Assembly: GCA_965275905.1 (NCBI GenBank)
Contig: CBDHYJ010000083.1
Location: 186,001 to 250,000 of the forward strand
Length of the DNA: 64,000 nt
Direction: 5' to 3'
From: CBDAQD01 sp965275905
Lineage (GTDB): Bacteria; Pseudomonadota; Alphaproteobacteria; Rhizobiales; JAJFHC01
Shown here: in pieces, positions 30,795 through 39,013 of the stretch
How the letters are laid out: each line of letters begins with the position of its first letter
Numbering within the stretch: the first letter of the stretch is position 1
Translations under genes and position numbers: made by a program
Notes under the pieces: model-generated
Databases searched by the model: none
The model's input: the letters and a program-made list of their open reading frames with translations, nothing else
Told to the model about the DNA's origin: nothing

Positions 30795-30819
30795 CGGGCC
30801 GCTCTATCGAAGCGGCCCG
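30795..30819. other. 9-bp hairpin between convergent genes
   Basis: A perfect stem CGGGCCGCT/AGCGGCCCG with a 7-nt loop sits between the convergent dsbA-like and nitroreductase genes. No T-run follows on either strand, so it may only block read-through or protect 3' ends. Confidence 0.45.
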
Positions 30820-30825
30820 TCAGCG

Positions 30826-31458
30826 TCAGTCGTTCGGTGTCCAGACACTGAAATGCGAACGCACACCGGGACGTCGCCCACCCTGCCGTTTCGTCGCCGG
30901 CGTACCTACGGAGACAAAGCCGAACAGCTGCTCGTCGGAGTCCAGTTCCAGCGATCTGGCAAGATGCATGTCAAGCATGTCACGGCCACCAATGAAACGC
31001 GCCGCGTAGCCAAGCGCCTGGGCGCAGAGGCGCATGTTCTGAATTGCCGCTCCGACAGTGAGATGCTGTTCGCGAATGGAAATGTCCGGATGGTCGTAGT
31101 CGCATCTGGCGACCACGGCGATCAGGGCAGGAATCTCGCTGGTGGACGCCTCTTCGCATGCCCTTTCGCTGCCATTTGCTCCGATCCTCTGGCGCTTCTT
31201 CGCCTGCGTCAGGATCTCACCGAGCTTCTCGCGCCGCTGTCCCGGCACAAAGATATATCTCAGCCGGCACGGATCGGAGTCGTCCGCCACCGAAAGTGCC
31301 GCGGAGACGATCTTCCTCGCTTCAACGGCACCAGGTCCGGGTTCTGCCAGCAACGCCCGGCCCGATGGCCGATGGACGAGCAGCCCGTCGAGCAGGGAAA
31401 TTCCGCAGTCCGAATGCCCATTCGACCGCGGCTTGCGTGACAGGACCTGCGTTTCCAT
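30826..31458 (-). CDS. Nitroreductase-family protein
   Basis: A 210-residue protein of the FMN-dependent nitroreductase superfamily. Conserved phrases are the N-terminal HRPSGRAL (usual Arg-Ser/Arg-Arg FMN-phosphate contact), EQHLTVGAAIQNMRLCAQALGYAARF in the middle, and a C-terminal GFVSVGTP. The pattern resembles the short YdjA group. I chose ATG 31458 because GGAG and GGA lie just upstream; in-frame starts at 31473 and 31491 exist. A GGAAC-N16-CGTC site on the same strand lies about 85 bp upstream of the start. Substrate unknown; NAD(P)H-dependent reduction of quinones or nitro compounds is the family activity. Confidence 0.8.
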   Translation of the reverse strand: METQVLSRKPRSNGHSDCGISLLDGLLVHRPSGRALLAEPGPGAVEARKIVSAALSVADDSDPCRLRYIFVPGQRREKLGEILTQAKKRQRIGANGSERACEEASTSEIPALIAVVARCDYDHPDISIREQHLTVGAAIQNMRLCAQALGYAARFIGGRDMLDMHLARSLELDSDEQLFGFVSVGTPATKRQGGRRPGVRSHFSVWTPND

Positions 31459-31543
31459 TATTTCCAACTCCATGCATTTGTTGACAGACATTCGGTTGCG
31501 GTCGACGCCGCTGAACCGGATGAACGGACCTACATTCCTTTAA

Positions 31544-31568
31544 GACGTCTCTGCGGCCCGATAGTTCC
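31544..31568 (-). promoter_or_regulatory. Candidate ECF promoter (P3) for the nitroreductase
   Basis: On the minus strand GGAAC (31568-31564), 16-nt spacer, and CGTC (31547-31544), followed by TTAAAGG. It faces the nitroreductase gene with its start at 31458. The motif and spacing equal those upstream of the sigma gene and of the CxxC protein. Confidence 0.6.
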
Positions 31569-31648
31569 CCGCACGACCGCTGAACACGGGCTTTCCGTGC
31601 GCTGAACGCGCAGAACATCTCCTGCTCGGACAAATCTCGCCGATCCGG

Positions 31649-31673
31649 GAACTTTTGCGGTGCTCGCGCGTCG
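31649..31673 (+). promoter_or_regulatory. Candidate ECF promoter (P2) for the CxxC protein
   Basis: GGAAC at 31649-31653, a 16-nt spacer, and CGTC at 31670-31673 (followed by GTAA). The site lies about 160 bp before the ATG at 31832, the same distance as for the sigma gene promoter. It is 81 bp from the minus-strand site P3. Confidence 0.6.
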
Positions 31674-31831
31674 TAATCCATGAAGTCGATCAAGTGGTTG
31701 CAGGGTCCGGCACCGCGTTGCGGCGGTGCCTCGTCAAACACCTGATCCCCGAGAATATGGGTCGGCGCTGGTTCTGCCCGCCGCCGATGTGTCCGCCGAA
31801 TGCCACGGCGATTGGGAGGTTGGTTCCGGAG

Positions 31832-32362
31832 ATGAAACGTCAGAAAACGAAGGCAAGGCAAAGCACCAAGTCCCGCACGACCGTCGCCGCGGCGAAATCG
31901 TCCAACGCAGACGGCGCGGACCAAGGCCGCCGCAGATTCCTTTCGAATATTCGCAGTTGGGGTGTGCTCGGCGTGCTTGCGGCCGGCGGCGGCTGGTATC
32001 TCATCGACGAAGTCACCGCGACCATGGCAGAACACGATCTGTCCAAGGTCGGCAACGGCGTCCCGACCATCGTGCAGATTCACGACCCGCAGTGCTCACG
32101 CTGTGTCGCTTTGCAGCGCGAGGCGCGGCGGGCTTTGGCAAATTTCGACGATGGCGAACTGCAATATCTGGTCGCGAACATCAGAAGCGGCGAAGGACAG
32201 AAGTTTGCCGCAACGCACGGCGTAGGACATATCACCCTGCTGCTGTTCGACGGCAAGGGCACCAGGCGGGACACCGTCACCGGAAACTATTCAGAAGAAT
32301 ATCTCGCCGACCTGTTTCGCTCTCATGTGGACCGCTACCGCACAGGCAGTGCTTCAGGCTGA
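31832..32362 (+). CDS. Membrane-anchored thioredoxin-like CxxC protein
   Basis: A 176-residue protein with a basic N-terminus (KRQKTKARQSTKSR), one membrane helix at about 42-58 (SWGVLGVLAAGGGWYLI), and a periplasmic domain with the redox-type motif CSRC at 88-91 in QIHDPQCSRCVALQREA. The rest has a thioredoxin-like rhythm (YLVANIRSGEGQKFA, ITLLLFDGKG). I do not recognise a named family. The start is uncertain: ATG 31832 has GGGAGG 12 nt upstream. It follows a GGAAC-N16-CGTC site shared with the nearby ECF sigma gene, and may be a regulon member. Confidence 0.7.
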   Translation: MKRQKTKARQSTKSRTTVAAAKSSNADGADQGRRRFLSNIRSWGVLGVLAAGGGWYLIDEVTATMAEHDLSKVGNGVPTIVQIHDPQCSRCVALQREARRALANFDDGELQYLVANIRSGEGQKFAATHGVGHITLLLFDGKGTRRDTVTGNYSEEYLADLFRSHVDRYRTGSASG

Positions 32363-32378
32363 GCCATAGTCGAACTGA

Positions 32379-32714
32379 TCATGTGTCGCGTTCTGACGAC
32401 CGCCCGTTATCACCGTTGACACTGGCCCAGACGCCTGGGAACCGTTGGTTCAGATACCGCCCGAGCCGGATTGTCGCGCGACGGCGCCATCGACGCACCA
32501 CCGGAAGATCAATGGACAGCACCACCAGACCGAGCGGTACCATCCAGAATCCGAGCACCGGAAGGAATCCGAGAATTCCTCCGACAATCAGCAGCAGGCC
32601 GATAACGATCCGGGCAATTCTGCTGCCCGGCAGCACGATCCGCCGATTTCCGAATTTGATGGTCGCCACGACTCCGCCGCAGAAAATTGTCTCTCCTGAA
32701 CCCGCATCAGACAT
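32379..32714 (-). CDS. Small two-helix membrane protein (PGPGW-like)
   Basis: A 111-residue protein with two hydrophobic helices at about 30-66 (IARIVIGLLLIVGGILGFLPVLGFWMVPLGLVVLS) and a basic C-terminal half. The helix pair with a Gly-Phe-Leu-Pro-Val-Leu-Gly turn resembles the PGPGW family of uncharacterised membrane proteins. It is convergent with the CxxC protein, 17 bp away. ATG 32714 is preferred over TTG 32726. Function unknown. Confidence 0.65.
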   Translation of the reverse strand: MSDAGSGETIFCGGVVATIKFGNRRIVLPGSRIARIVIGLLLIVGGILGFLPVLGFWMVPLGLVVLSIDLPVVRRWRRRATIRLGRYLNQRFPGVWASVNGDNGRSSERDT

Positions 32715-32872
32715 AGGCGTTTTCAATCACATTGCAACATGCCCAAACACCCCGACCGGGCGGCAATTTTCTTTTCCTGCGAACGCGATAACGCTTTGCA
32801 ACATCCGAAGCTCTTTGCTATACGCACTCCCCAACAGTTCGGGAGCGTTGCATTTCATGCGACGTCCCGGAT

Positions 32873-32948
32873 TCCCCGGTAGCTCAGTTGGTAGAGCAAG
32901 CGGCTGTTAACCGCTGGGTCGCTGGTTCGAGTCCGGCCCGGGGAGCCA
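32873..32948 (+). tRNA. tRNA-Asn (GTT)
   Basis: A 76-nt cloverleaf with acceptor stem TCCCCGG/CCGGGGA, D-loop AGCTCAGTTGGTAGAGC, anticodon loop CTGTTAA (GTT), T-loop TTCGAGT, discriminator G and encoded CCA. A strong terminator follows. Confidence 0.97.
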
Positions 32949-32956
32949 GTTTCAGA

Positions 32957-32992
32957 GAAAGGCCGTCGGCGTTGACCGGCGGCCTTTCTTGT
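32957..32992 (+). terminator. Intrinsic terminator after tRNA-Asn
   Basis: A 13-bp stem (32957-32969 with 32976-32988, one G-T pair) with a 6-nt loop is followed by a T-rich TTCTTGTT. It lies 9 nt after the tRNA CCA end. Confidence 0.75.
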
Positions 32993-33029
32993 TCGTGGCT
33001 GACGCACGGCCACGCAACTCCCGACCCCG

Positions 33030-34451
33030 TCATCGGTCGGTATGGCTGACCCTGATATTGAGTTTGTTCCAGATTGCCATCGCCTGCTCGTCGGCGACCA
33101 TCAGCGTACCCAGTGGAATCGGGAACGGCGGCCTTATTGCGAGCTTCAGGACACCGGATCGCAGGATAAACGCGCGGATGGCGCTGCGGAATGCAGCACC
33201 CCCATCCGGCAGTGCCGTAAGTGCGCCGGTCACATCGTCGGCAATCTGTTCCCGCATCTCACCGGTTTGCAAGCCTTCCTTGCGTGCGGCGGCAGCGACG
33301 ACAGCATCGCCCAGCGCAGCACTTGTGATTGTCAGTTCGGCATTCTGGAAGGCGATGCTGAAAAGCATCTGCATTGCCGTCTCCGGCTTCATACCCATGG
33401 GATCACGGGTCAGAGCCTCGTTGAACAACTGCCAGCTGACGATCGGAAGTTGCCACTGGCTCGTCAGCGAGAAGGCATCCCCGGTCTGCGCACTCAGATC
33501 TAACGACGAATTGACGTCGAAATTGCTGCCATTAGGCTCCGCTGTGGACAATGCGTCGAGCTGCAGCCGCACACCGCCCCCGCCAAGGCTGTCGAAGAAC
33601 GATTTGAGCGCCCGGTCGGGATTCGGCCCCGGCTGGATCACAAGGTCTTTGATCGACAACGCAGATCGTGCCGGATAGCTGGTTCCGTCCGCCAGTGATT
33701 TTGTCTGCGGATCTACCGTCAATGTTGCAAGTGTAATGTCCAGTTCGTCGCCCCGCACCGAGAGGCCGAACACGTTGGCGCCGAGCACTGTGCGCGGATC
33801 CATGGAAAGGTTGCGGATGTCCGCCGATCGGACGGTGATCGTAACCGGTTCATCCTTGTCACGAAGCAAGCCGCCGTTGAGCTCGATGAGATCCACATTG
33901 CCGTTCGAAACACCGCTCAGCGCGACGCGGTCCAGTTCGACCCTGCTTTCGCCGTCGCTGGCTTCAAGTCCGCGTATTGTAATTTCGCCGAGAACGACCG
34001 ATCGCAGGAAGGAAAGCACCTCCTCCTGCTCCGGTTCCTCGCGCTCGCCCATCTTCGCCGCAAAAGCGCGCAAGGTGCCGACGGGCACGTCTCGCGCCGT
34101 GATCTCGGCTATGCTCGCGTCTTCGTCGACAAGTCTGACGTCTCTGGCATTCAGGTCCGCAATAGTGAAGTCCAGATCCGTGTAGGCGCCCCGCGTCTTG
34201 AGCCGCAACTGCGCGATCGTAACGATTGTCTCGTCGCTCTCCTGCAGCCTTACCCCTTCTGCAGAGCCCGAAAGCGTTACCGGGTCGATATCGCCCGATT
34301 TGTAGGCCAGGACGACGCCGTTCCCGAGGCTGACAAACTCGTCCGCTAAAACAGTCGCCGCCAATGGAAAAGCCGAGATGACGGCGAGCAGGAGCATCGA
34401 AGCAAATCCAGGCCGGCACTTTGCCGCCAGGCATTTGGCGCAATTCGTCAC
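33030..34451 (-). CDS. Secreted protein of unknown function
   Basis: A 473-residue exported protein. Residues 1-37 form a basic n-region and hydrophobic core with probable cleavage after TVLA. The mature part alternates short beta-type stretches with polar residues and has repeated phrases about TIRGLEASDG and VRSADIRNL, giving a beta-solenoid or AsmA/YdgA-like impression, but I cannot assign a family. No catalytic motif is obvious. The start is GTG 34451; ATG 34397 would leave a shorter signal. It ends 24 nt before nothing but the tRNA-Asn terminator on the left and follows the 34585-35664 gene. Confidence 0.65.
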   Translation of the reverse strand: MTNCAKCLAAKCRPGFASMLLLAVISAFPLAATVLADEFVSLGNGVVLAYKSGDIDPVTLSGSAEGVRLQESDETIVTIAQLRLKTRGAYTDLDFTIADLNARDVRLVDEDASIAEITARDVPVGTLRAFAAKMGEREEPEQEEVLSFLRSVVLGEITIRGLEASDGESRVELDRVALSGVSNGNVDLIELNGGLLRDKDEPVTITVRSADIRNLSMDPRTVLGANVFGLSVRGDELDITLATLTVDPQTKSLADGTSYPARSALSIKDLVIQPGPNPDRALKSFFDSLGGGGVRLQLDALSTAEPNGSNFDVNSSLDLSAQTGDAFSLTSQWQLPIVSWQLFNEALTRDPMGMKPETAMQMLFSIAFQNAELTITSAALGDAVVAAAARKEGLQTGEMREQIADDVTGALTALPDGGAAFRSAIRAFILRSGVLKLAIRPPFPIPLGTLMVADEQAMAIWNKLNIRVSHTDR

Positions 34452-34584
34452 GAGTCAGGCCCTCCCGATGGAGATTGGTTCGTGAAGCATAGCGGAAACT
34501 TGCGATGCCAGTTCAGGGATAATTGGTGGGTCCGATTCCCCGCACCGCCTCAAGCAAGAACATGCGCGAGATACGGTTGAGAGG

Positions 34585-35664
34585 TCAGAGGCTCTGGTCT
34601 TCGCCAAACTCGACGCGGTTGGATTTGCCGGCGAAACGTTCGAAACGCAACTGGCGCTGTTTTTCTGCCTCGGCGCTCTTCAGCCGTTCGACGATCTCGA
34701 CGAACTCCGGCATCCACGGCCCGGCTCGCAGGGCATCAACGCCCATCATCGTCCAACGCTCGACGGGACCCTTGGCGGGTCTCGCCACATCCATGGCGAG
34801 GACCCCCTCGCCTTCGACCTGCAGTGTCAGCACTCCGTCGATATTCTCTGCGCCGTCCTGATCGGCCGGGATCGTCAGATCGAGGCGATAGTGAGAATCG
34901 ATCCAGAGCCATGAAATGATTGCGTGGCTGTCACTTTCCTCGCCGCTCGGCGGATTCAGGACAAACTCGTTCATCCCGGCCGGACGGGTCCATTCGTCGG
35001 CCTTGTGAAGCGCCGGCCAGTACCACATCAGCTCCAGGCCGGAGACAACGGCCATGCCGACACCACTGTCCACGACAAGACGACGGGCCCGTTCGAGCCG
35101 TTCGGTGACCGCCATCATCTGCTTGTTGTGGAGGTCCTGCGCCTCGCGTTCCTTTTCGTCCCAGCTCCTGTGCACCTGGGCTGCAGCAATGGCATAGCGC
35201 TCGGCTTCTTCCGCGGCCGCCCTTTCCGCCGCCAGCCGTTCCTGCTCCTTCTGTGCTGCCCTGGCGCGTTCGATGGCCTGAAGGTCGACGTCGTTCTGAA
35301 CCGCCGGCTTTTTGAGAAGCGGAGCTCCGCCGGATCCGTTCGTCCGAGGAGCGGGTTTCGGATCCGCCGGTTTCACTACTTCGGCGGTGACGGTGATCGC
35401 CTCGTCCTGTTCCGGCGCTTCAACTCTCTCCACCTTGACCAGTTCACCAGGCGGTTCGTCAGGAACAGTGTCCTCGGTTGATTCCGGTGGTGTTTCCGCT
35501 TGGGCTGCAGCCGGGTTTGCCCGACCGCCGAATTGCTGACGCCGTTTGCGCGATCGAATGCCGTTTACAACTTCCCACAGAATGTAGCCGACTCCGGCGA
35601 CAGCCATGAGGTAGATGTAAATCTGATTCTCGAAATCAAAATTTTCCAAAAGGCTTTCTAACAT
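34585..35664 (-). CDS. Membrane-anchored coiled-coil protein, unknown
   Basis: A 359-residue protein. One membrane helix lies near residues 16-35 (IYIYLMAVAGVGYILWEVV), followed by a Pro/Glu-rich linker (about 50-120) and an Ala/Glu/Arg coiled coil at about 128-195 (ERARAAQKEQERLAAERAAAEEAERY). The C-terminal 150 residues are globular with many Trp, Asp and Glu. I know no family for it. The coiled coil suggests a structural or docking role. It lies between two other unknown envelope genes, all leftward. Confidence 0.65.
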   Translation of the reverse strand: MLESLLENFDFENQIYIYLMAVAGVGYILWEVVNGIRSRKRRQQFGGRANPAAAQAETPPESTEDTVPDEPPGELVKVERVEAPEQDEAITVTAEVVKPADPKPAPRTNGSGGAPLLKKPAVQNDVDLQAIERARAAQKEQERLAAERAAAEEAERYAIAAAQVHRSWDEKEREAQDLHNKQMMAVTERLERARRLVVDSGVGMAVVSGLELMWYWPALHKADEWTRPAGMNEFVLNPPSGEESDSHAIISWLWIDSHYRLDLTIPADQDGAENIDGVLTLQVEGEGVLAMDVARPAKGPVERWTMMGVDALRAGPWMPEFVEIVERLKSAEAEKQRQLRFERFAGKSNRVEFGEDQSL

Positions 35665-35968
35665 GACCTACCCGCCGCACGAGCTGGTCTGCCGGGGCGG
35701 TCCCGTGCGCATGAGCGGCTCACGTTGGTGTCCGCCTCCAGCACAGATCTGTTTGGCCGACCGGAATCGCGACGACAAGTCGCCCGGCCATCTTCCGCAC
35801 GCAGCATCACTCGATACTCAACAATCACCTCCGCCCATTATAGGCAGAAGGACACATTTGGGTATCTCGTTTTCTATGACGATTTCATTGCCAAAAAACA
35901 AAGATTCCGGCGAAAAGGCCAATCAAGGCCTTCGCCGTCACACAAATCAAGGCCAGCGGAACTGGCGC
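35665..35968. other. Gap upstream of the coiled-coil gene
   Basis: This 304-bp stretch has no gene I can support. Its right end holds the terminator of the small lipoprotein gene (35892-35936) and a second AATCAAGGCC copy at 35945-35954. The left part should hold the promoter of the coiled-coil gene. Confidence 0.5.
35892..35936 (-). terminator. Intrinsic terminator after the small lipoprotein gene
   Basis: On the minus strand a stem GGCGAA-GGCC pairs with GGCCTTTTCGCC (positions 35936-35909, 2-nt bulge, 6-nt loop) and is followed by TCTTTGTTTTTTGG. It ends transcription of the gene at 35969-36196. Confidence 0.6.
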
Positions 35969-36196
35969 TCAGAAGAAATACATGCCCAGGGCCATCGCCA
36001 GGCCGTCGGTTTTGGCCGCATTGCTGGCCGACACACCTGCCGGCGCGACGGTCACGGGCTGTCCGGCGGTGTCCTGCAACTGGACCGGGCCGGCGGTACT
36101 TTGCGCCGTTACATCAGTCAGCGAAGTGGCACATCCGGCAAGAGAAAGAAACGTTCCGAAAAAAAGAGCGCGGAATAGAAATGATGCTCGACCCAT
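35969..36196 (-). CDS. Small lipoprotein, unknown
   Basis: A 75-residue predicted lipoprotein. The hydrophobic stretch FRALFFGTFLSLAGC ends in the lipobox LAGC. The mature part is Ala/Thr/Val-rich (APAGVSASNAAKTDGLAMALGMYFF) and ends in an aromatic-rich tail. It has its own terminator and lies just downstream of the von Willebrand A gene. The start ATG 36196 gives a compact signal; 36217 is an alternative. Function unknown. Confidence 0.6.
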   Translation of the reverse strand: MGRASFLFRALFFGTFLSLAGCATSLTDVTAQSTAGPVQLQDTAGQPVTVAPAGVSASNAAKTDGLAMALGMYFF

Positions 36197-36311
36197 ACTC
36201 AACTCGCAAAAAATCAAAAGGCCCCTTTAATTCAACAAGTTAGAAACGTTTTGTGACCGCAATTTGGCCAAAGCGCGTTCTTTTCCGCCTTATGGGTTAA
36301 CGCCAACGGGC

Positions 36312-36345
36312 AAAAAAAGGGGCCGCCGGAAATCGCCGGCGGCCC
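36312..36345 (-). terminator. Strong intrinsic terminator after the VWA gene
   Basis: On the minus strand a 10-bp GC stem (36345-36336 with 36329-36320, 6-nt loop) is followed by seven T residues. It lies 23 bp past the stop of the VWA gene at 36368. Confidence 0.85.
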
Positions 36346-36367
36346 TGTCGTGTCGATCCTTCGCGCT

Positions 36368-38068
36368 TCACATTTCGGCTTCGATCATCTGTCCGGTCTT
36401 CACTTCGACCTGCTCGACGATCGTATAGCGATCGGACCGGGCTGGACGATAATCGATCCGGTAACGGCCCGCCGGAAGCGCCATCGGACCCCAGTTGTTT
36501 CTGATCGAAGTCTCGTCGCCGGTTGCGAGGTTCACGGCAAAGATGGTGTGCTTGGCTTCGTCTCCAGAGAGGAAAGTGATGCCCGACGTAATCTTCGGGT
36601 CAGCATACCCGTTTTCCGGCACATCGACTGTTCCCCAATCCACATCCTTCCATCCGTGCTCGGCGATTCGTACGCTCATGGCATATTTGCCGGCAGGCAG
36701 GATCAGCGGCCCGCGATTACGCGCCTTCACTTCGCTGCCGTCTTCGGCCGTCAGCTTTACGCGGTACAGGGTCTCTCTACCGGTCGCCTTGTTCCATTCC
36801 TCAGGCCACTGAAGATTGATGCCCTGATCCAGAACGACCTCGTTCAGCTTGCCAGGCTCAACCGTGACCGGGCCCAGGTCGACCTCGGTGTTGCCATGCT
36901 TGGTCTGCTGCAACACCAGCCGGTAGGTTCCGGCCGGGACGGGAACCGCATCCCAAAGCGAATACTGCGCGGCGAAGTCGCGTTTACGGGCTGACGTCTT
37001 GAGGTCGGCTTCCAGCGGCAGCAATTGCCAATAATAGGGTTTCTTCTCGACCCCCTTCGGCGGCACCAGCCTCAGACCGGTGTCAACGACAGCCTTGGAT
37101 GTCTTCCGGGATGTGACCTTCACGACCTCGGACAGGGCCACTTCCTTGCCACCGTGTTCCACGTGGCGCCATGCGATCTGATAGGTTCCCGGCTTGACCT
37201 TGATCTTCTTCTCCGACGTTTTCGTGATGACGTCGCCGGTTTCCGGATCGATCAGTTTCCAGTACTTGGGTTTCTGCTTCAGCCAGGCTGCAGGCGCGAT
37301 TTCGATCGTGCCCGGGCCGGCAATCCTTATCTTGGTGCCCGTCGATGTTGCGGCGACACTCGGCTGTTCGGTCTTCGGGGGTGCTGCCTCGACAACGGGC
37401 TCCAGAACAGGCTCCTTCGTCGCAACACTGGTGGCAACGGTCTTCAGCGCATCATTGAGTGCAGAGGCGTCGCGCGCATCGAAGAACGTTCCGCGTCCCT
37501 TTTCGGCGACGCACATCAGCTGCTTGCGTGCCGGCGCATCAACGTCGTAGCCGACAACATGGATCTTCAGGCCAGCATCAGCCTTGGCCAAACTCTCCGC
37601 GACGGCGCAGGGATCGCCCGAACATGTCTCGATCCCGTCAGACACGAGCACAACTGTCTTGTCGCCACTCAATCCGGTCACGACGCGTCCGGCCTCTTCG
37701 AGAGACTTGGAGATCGGCGTCTTGCCCCTCGGCACGATCCTGCCGACGCGGCCTGCGATGCCATCGGCATTGCCCGCACCCATATCGGTAACAAGCTGAA
37801 TGTCGGAACAGTCACCCTTGCGGCGATGCCCATAAACCATAAGCCCGGTTGAGGTCGATTGAGGAACGATGCTGAGCGCGGACCGCATGACATCGCGCGC
37901 CACCGCGATCTTGGACCGTCCATCGTCCAGCCGACCCCACATGGAGCCCGAAGCATCGAGAATGAAAAGCGCCGAATTATCGGCTTTGGCGGGAGCCGCC
38001 ACAGCAACCATTCCCCCAATGGCCAGCGTTCCCATGAACATCACAGTCTTGTTTGAAAAACGGGTCAT
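36368..38068 (-). CDS. Secreted VWA protein with four C-terminal repeats
   Basis: A 566-residue exported protein. A signal peptide covers residues 1-29 (IGGMVAVAAPAKA). The von Willebrand A domain (about 31-215) has a complete MIDAS motif DASGSMW at 38-44, Thr117 and Asp144 region (LVSDGIETC), so it should bind a divalent metal and a ligand. Residues 245-566 hold four tandem units of about 80 residues, each ending with a (P/V)xGxY...H/R...V pattern (VKPGTYQIAW, VPAGTYRLVL, LPAGKYAMSV, LPAGRYRIDY). The repeats look like beta-sandwich units. It starts at ATG 38068 with GAGG 9 nt upstream. The binding partner is unknown. Confidence 0.85.
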   Translation of the reverse strand: MTRFSNKTVMFMGTLAIGGMVAVAAPAKADNSALFILDASGSMWGRLDDGRSKIAVARDVMRSALSIVPQSTSTGLMVYGHRRKGDCSDIQLVTDMGAGNADGIAGRVGRIVPRGKTPISKSLEEAGRVVTGLSGDKTVVLVSDGIETCSGDPCAVAESLAKADAGLKIHVVGYDVDAPARKQLMCVAEKGRGTFFDARDASALNDALKTVATSVATKEPVLEPVVEAAPPKTEQPSVAATSTGTKIRIAGPGTIEIAPAAWLKQKPKYWKLIDPETGDVITKTSEKKIKVKPGTYQIAWRHVEHGGKEVALSEVVKVTSRKTSKAVVDTGLRLVPPKGVEKKPYYWQLLPLEADLKTSARKRDFAAQYSLWDAVPVPAGTYRLVLQQTKHGNTEVDLGPVTVEPGKLNEVVLDQGINLQWPEEWNKATGRETLYRVKLTAEDGSEVKARNRGPLILPAGKYAMSVRIAEHGWKDVDWGTVDVPENGYADPKITSGITFLSGDEAKHTIFAVNLATGDETSIRNNWGPMALPAGRYRIDYRPARSDRYTIVEQVEVKTGQMIEAEM

Positions 38069-38332
38069 ATCTTGTCGCCTCACTCAGTTTTCGTGGCGTA
38101 AGCCCGCAGGCCCGCGAAACCGATATGGGGACTGGCGGTTCCGGTAACAGGTCCGTGAACGGACTTATGGAACCTATGGTTGACCCGGCATTAAGGCCGG
38201 AGACGGGCGTAAGGAAACAGGCAATCTTTCGCCCGGCCCAATCCCATCCCCCCAAGAGACGGTATTACTCAAATAATTCAGGATATTACGCGAACTATCA
38301 GAATCGATCTGTCAAATGCGGACCATTGGCCA

Positions 38333-38983
38333 TCACACCTTTCGCGCAACAATGACCTCTGAAGGGATTGTGGACTGCGTCACCACACTTCGCGAAACGA
38401 TGCTCCAGTTGTCGGCGTCCAGATACGCCGCCGCCTCCACGGGACGGCACCCCCCGACCCGGCGCGGCCAGACCCGCTGCACGGTCCGCCACACAATGCT
38501 GACGGCCCGCGAAACCGTGCTTGTTCCAGGTGTCAGCCCCGCTATGCCGATCAGGCCGCCCGGAGCGAGGATGCGATGTGCCTCGCGGATGAATGACCGT
38601 GCATCGTCCGCGCTGAGAAGGTCCAGGACATAGGTTGCGATTACCCTGTCGCAGCCCCCCTCCCCGCATGGCAGTTTTTGCGCCCCGTCGCCCTGCACCA
38701 CAAACGCACGCTCGCCGAAGACAGCGAGACGCTCCTGCGCGATGGAGACCATCGTGTCGCTGATATCTATGCCCCGGTAGGTCGCTTCCTCCGGCAGGTG
38801 GTTTTCCAGCAGGTCAAGAGCAAGACGTCCGGTCCCGCAGCCGAGCTCCACGACCGAACCCGCATTGGACAGGTCAAGTTGCGCGACCAGAGCCGCCAGC
38901 GGCCTGTCTTCATAGAAGCCCTGTTCGTCCTGACGGATGCCGAACCGGTCGTAGTATTCCTTGGCTTCGGACGGTTTCAGCAT
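38333..38983 (-). CDS. Class I SAM-dependent methyltransferase
   Basis: A 216-residue methyltransferase. Motif I is VVELGCGTGRLALDLL at about 45-60, and an acidic loop RGIDISDTMVSIAQERL follows at about 70. Motif IV/V are in GCDRVIATYVLDLLS and LAPGGLIGIAG. The Methyltransf_11/25 fold is clear, the substrate is not. The start ATG 38983 is preferred to TTG 38992. It ends 264 bp before the VWA gene and lies downstream of the malic enzyme gene. Confidence 0.85.
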   Translation of the reverse strand: MLKPSEAKEYYDRFGIRQDEQGFYEDRPLAALVAQLDLSNAGSVVELGCGTGRLALDLLENHLPEEATYRGIDISDTMVSIAQERLAVFGERAFVVQGDGAQKLPCGEGGCDRVIATYVLDLLSADDARSFIREAHRILAPGGLIGIAGLTPGTSTVSRAVSIVWRTVQRVWPRRVGGCRPVEAAAYLDADNWSIVSRSVVTQSTIPSEVIVARKV

Positions 38984-39013
38984 GATCGCCAACCGGGAAA
39001 GAAAAGCGGCCTG

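Larger units (their letters stand above)
31459..31831. other. Divergent regulatory region with two ECF-type sites
   Basis: This 373-bp gap separates the leftward nitroreductase from the rightward CxxC protein. It contains two GGAAC-N16-CGTC sites, one for each direction, and no convincing gene. Confidence 0.6.

Noticed and set aside
30795..30819. An intrinsic terminator after the dsbA-like gene
   Set aside because: The stem is perfect but no T-run follows on either strand, so it is listed only as a hairpin.
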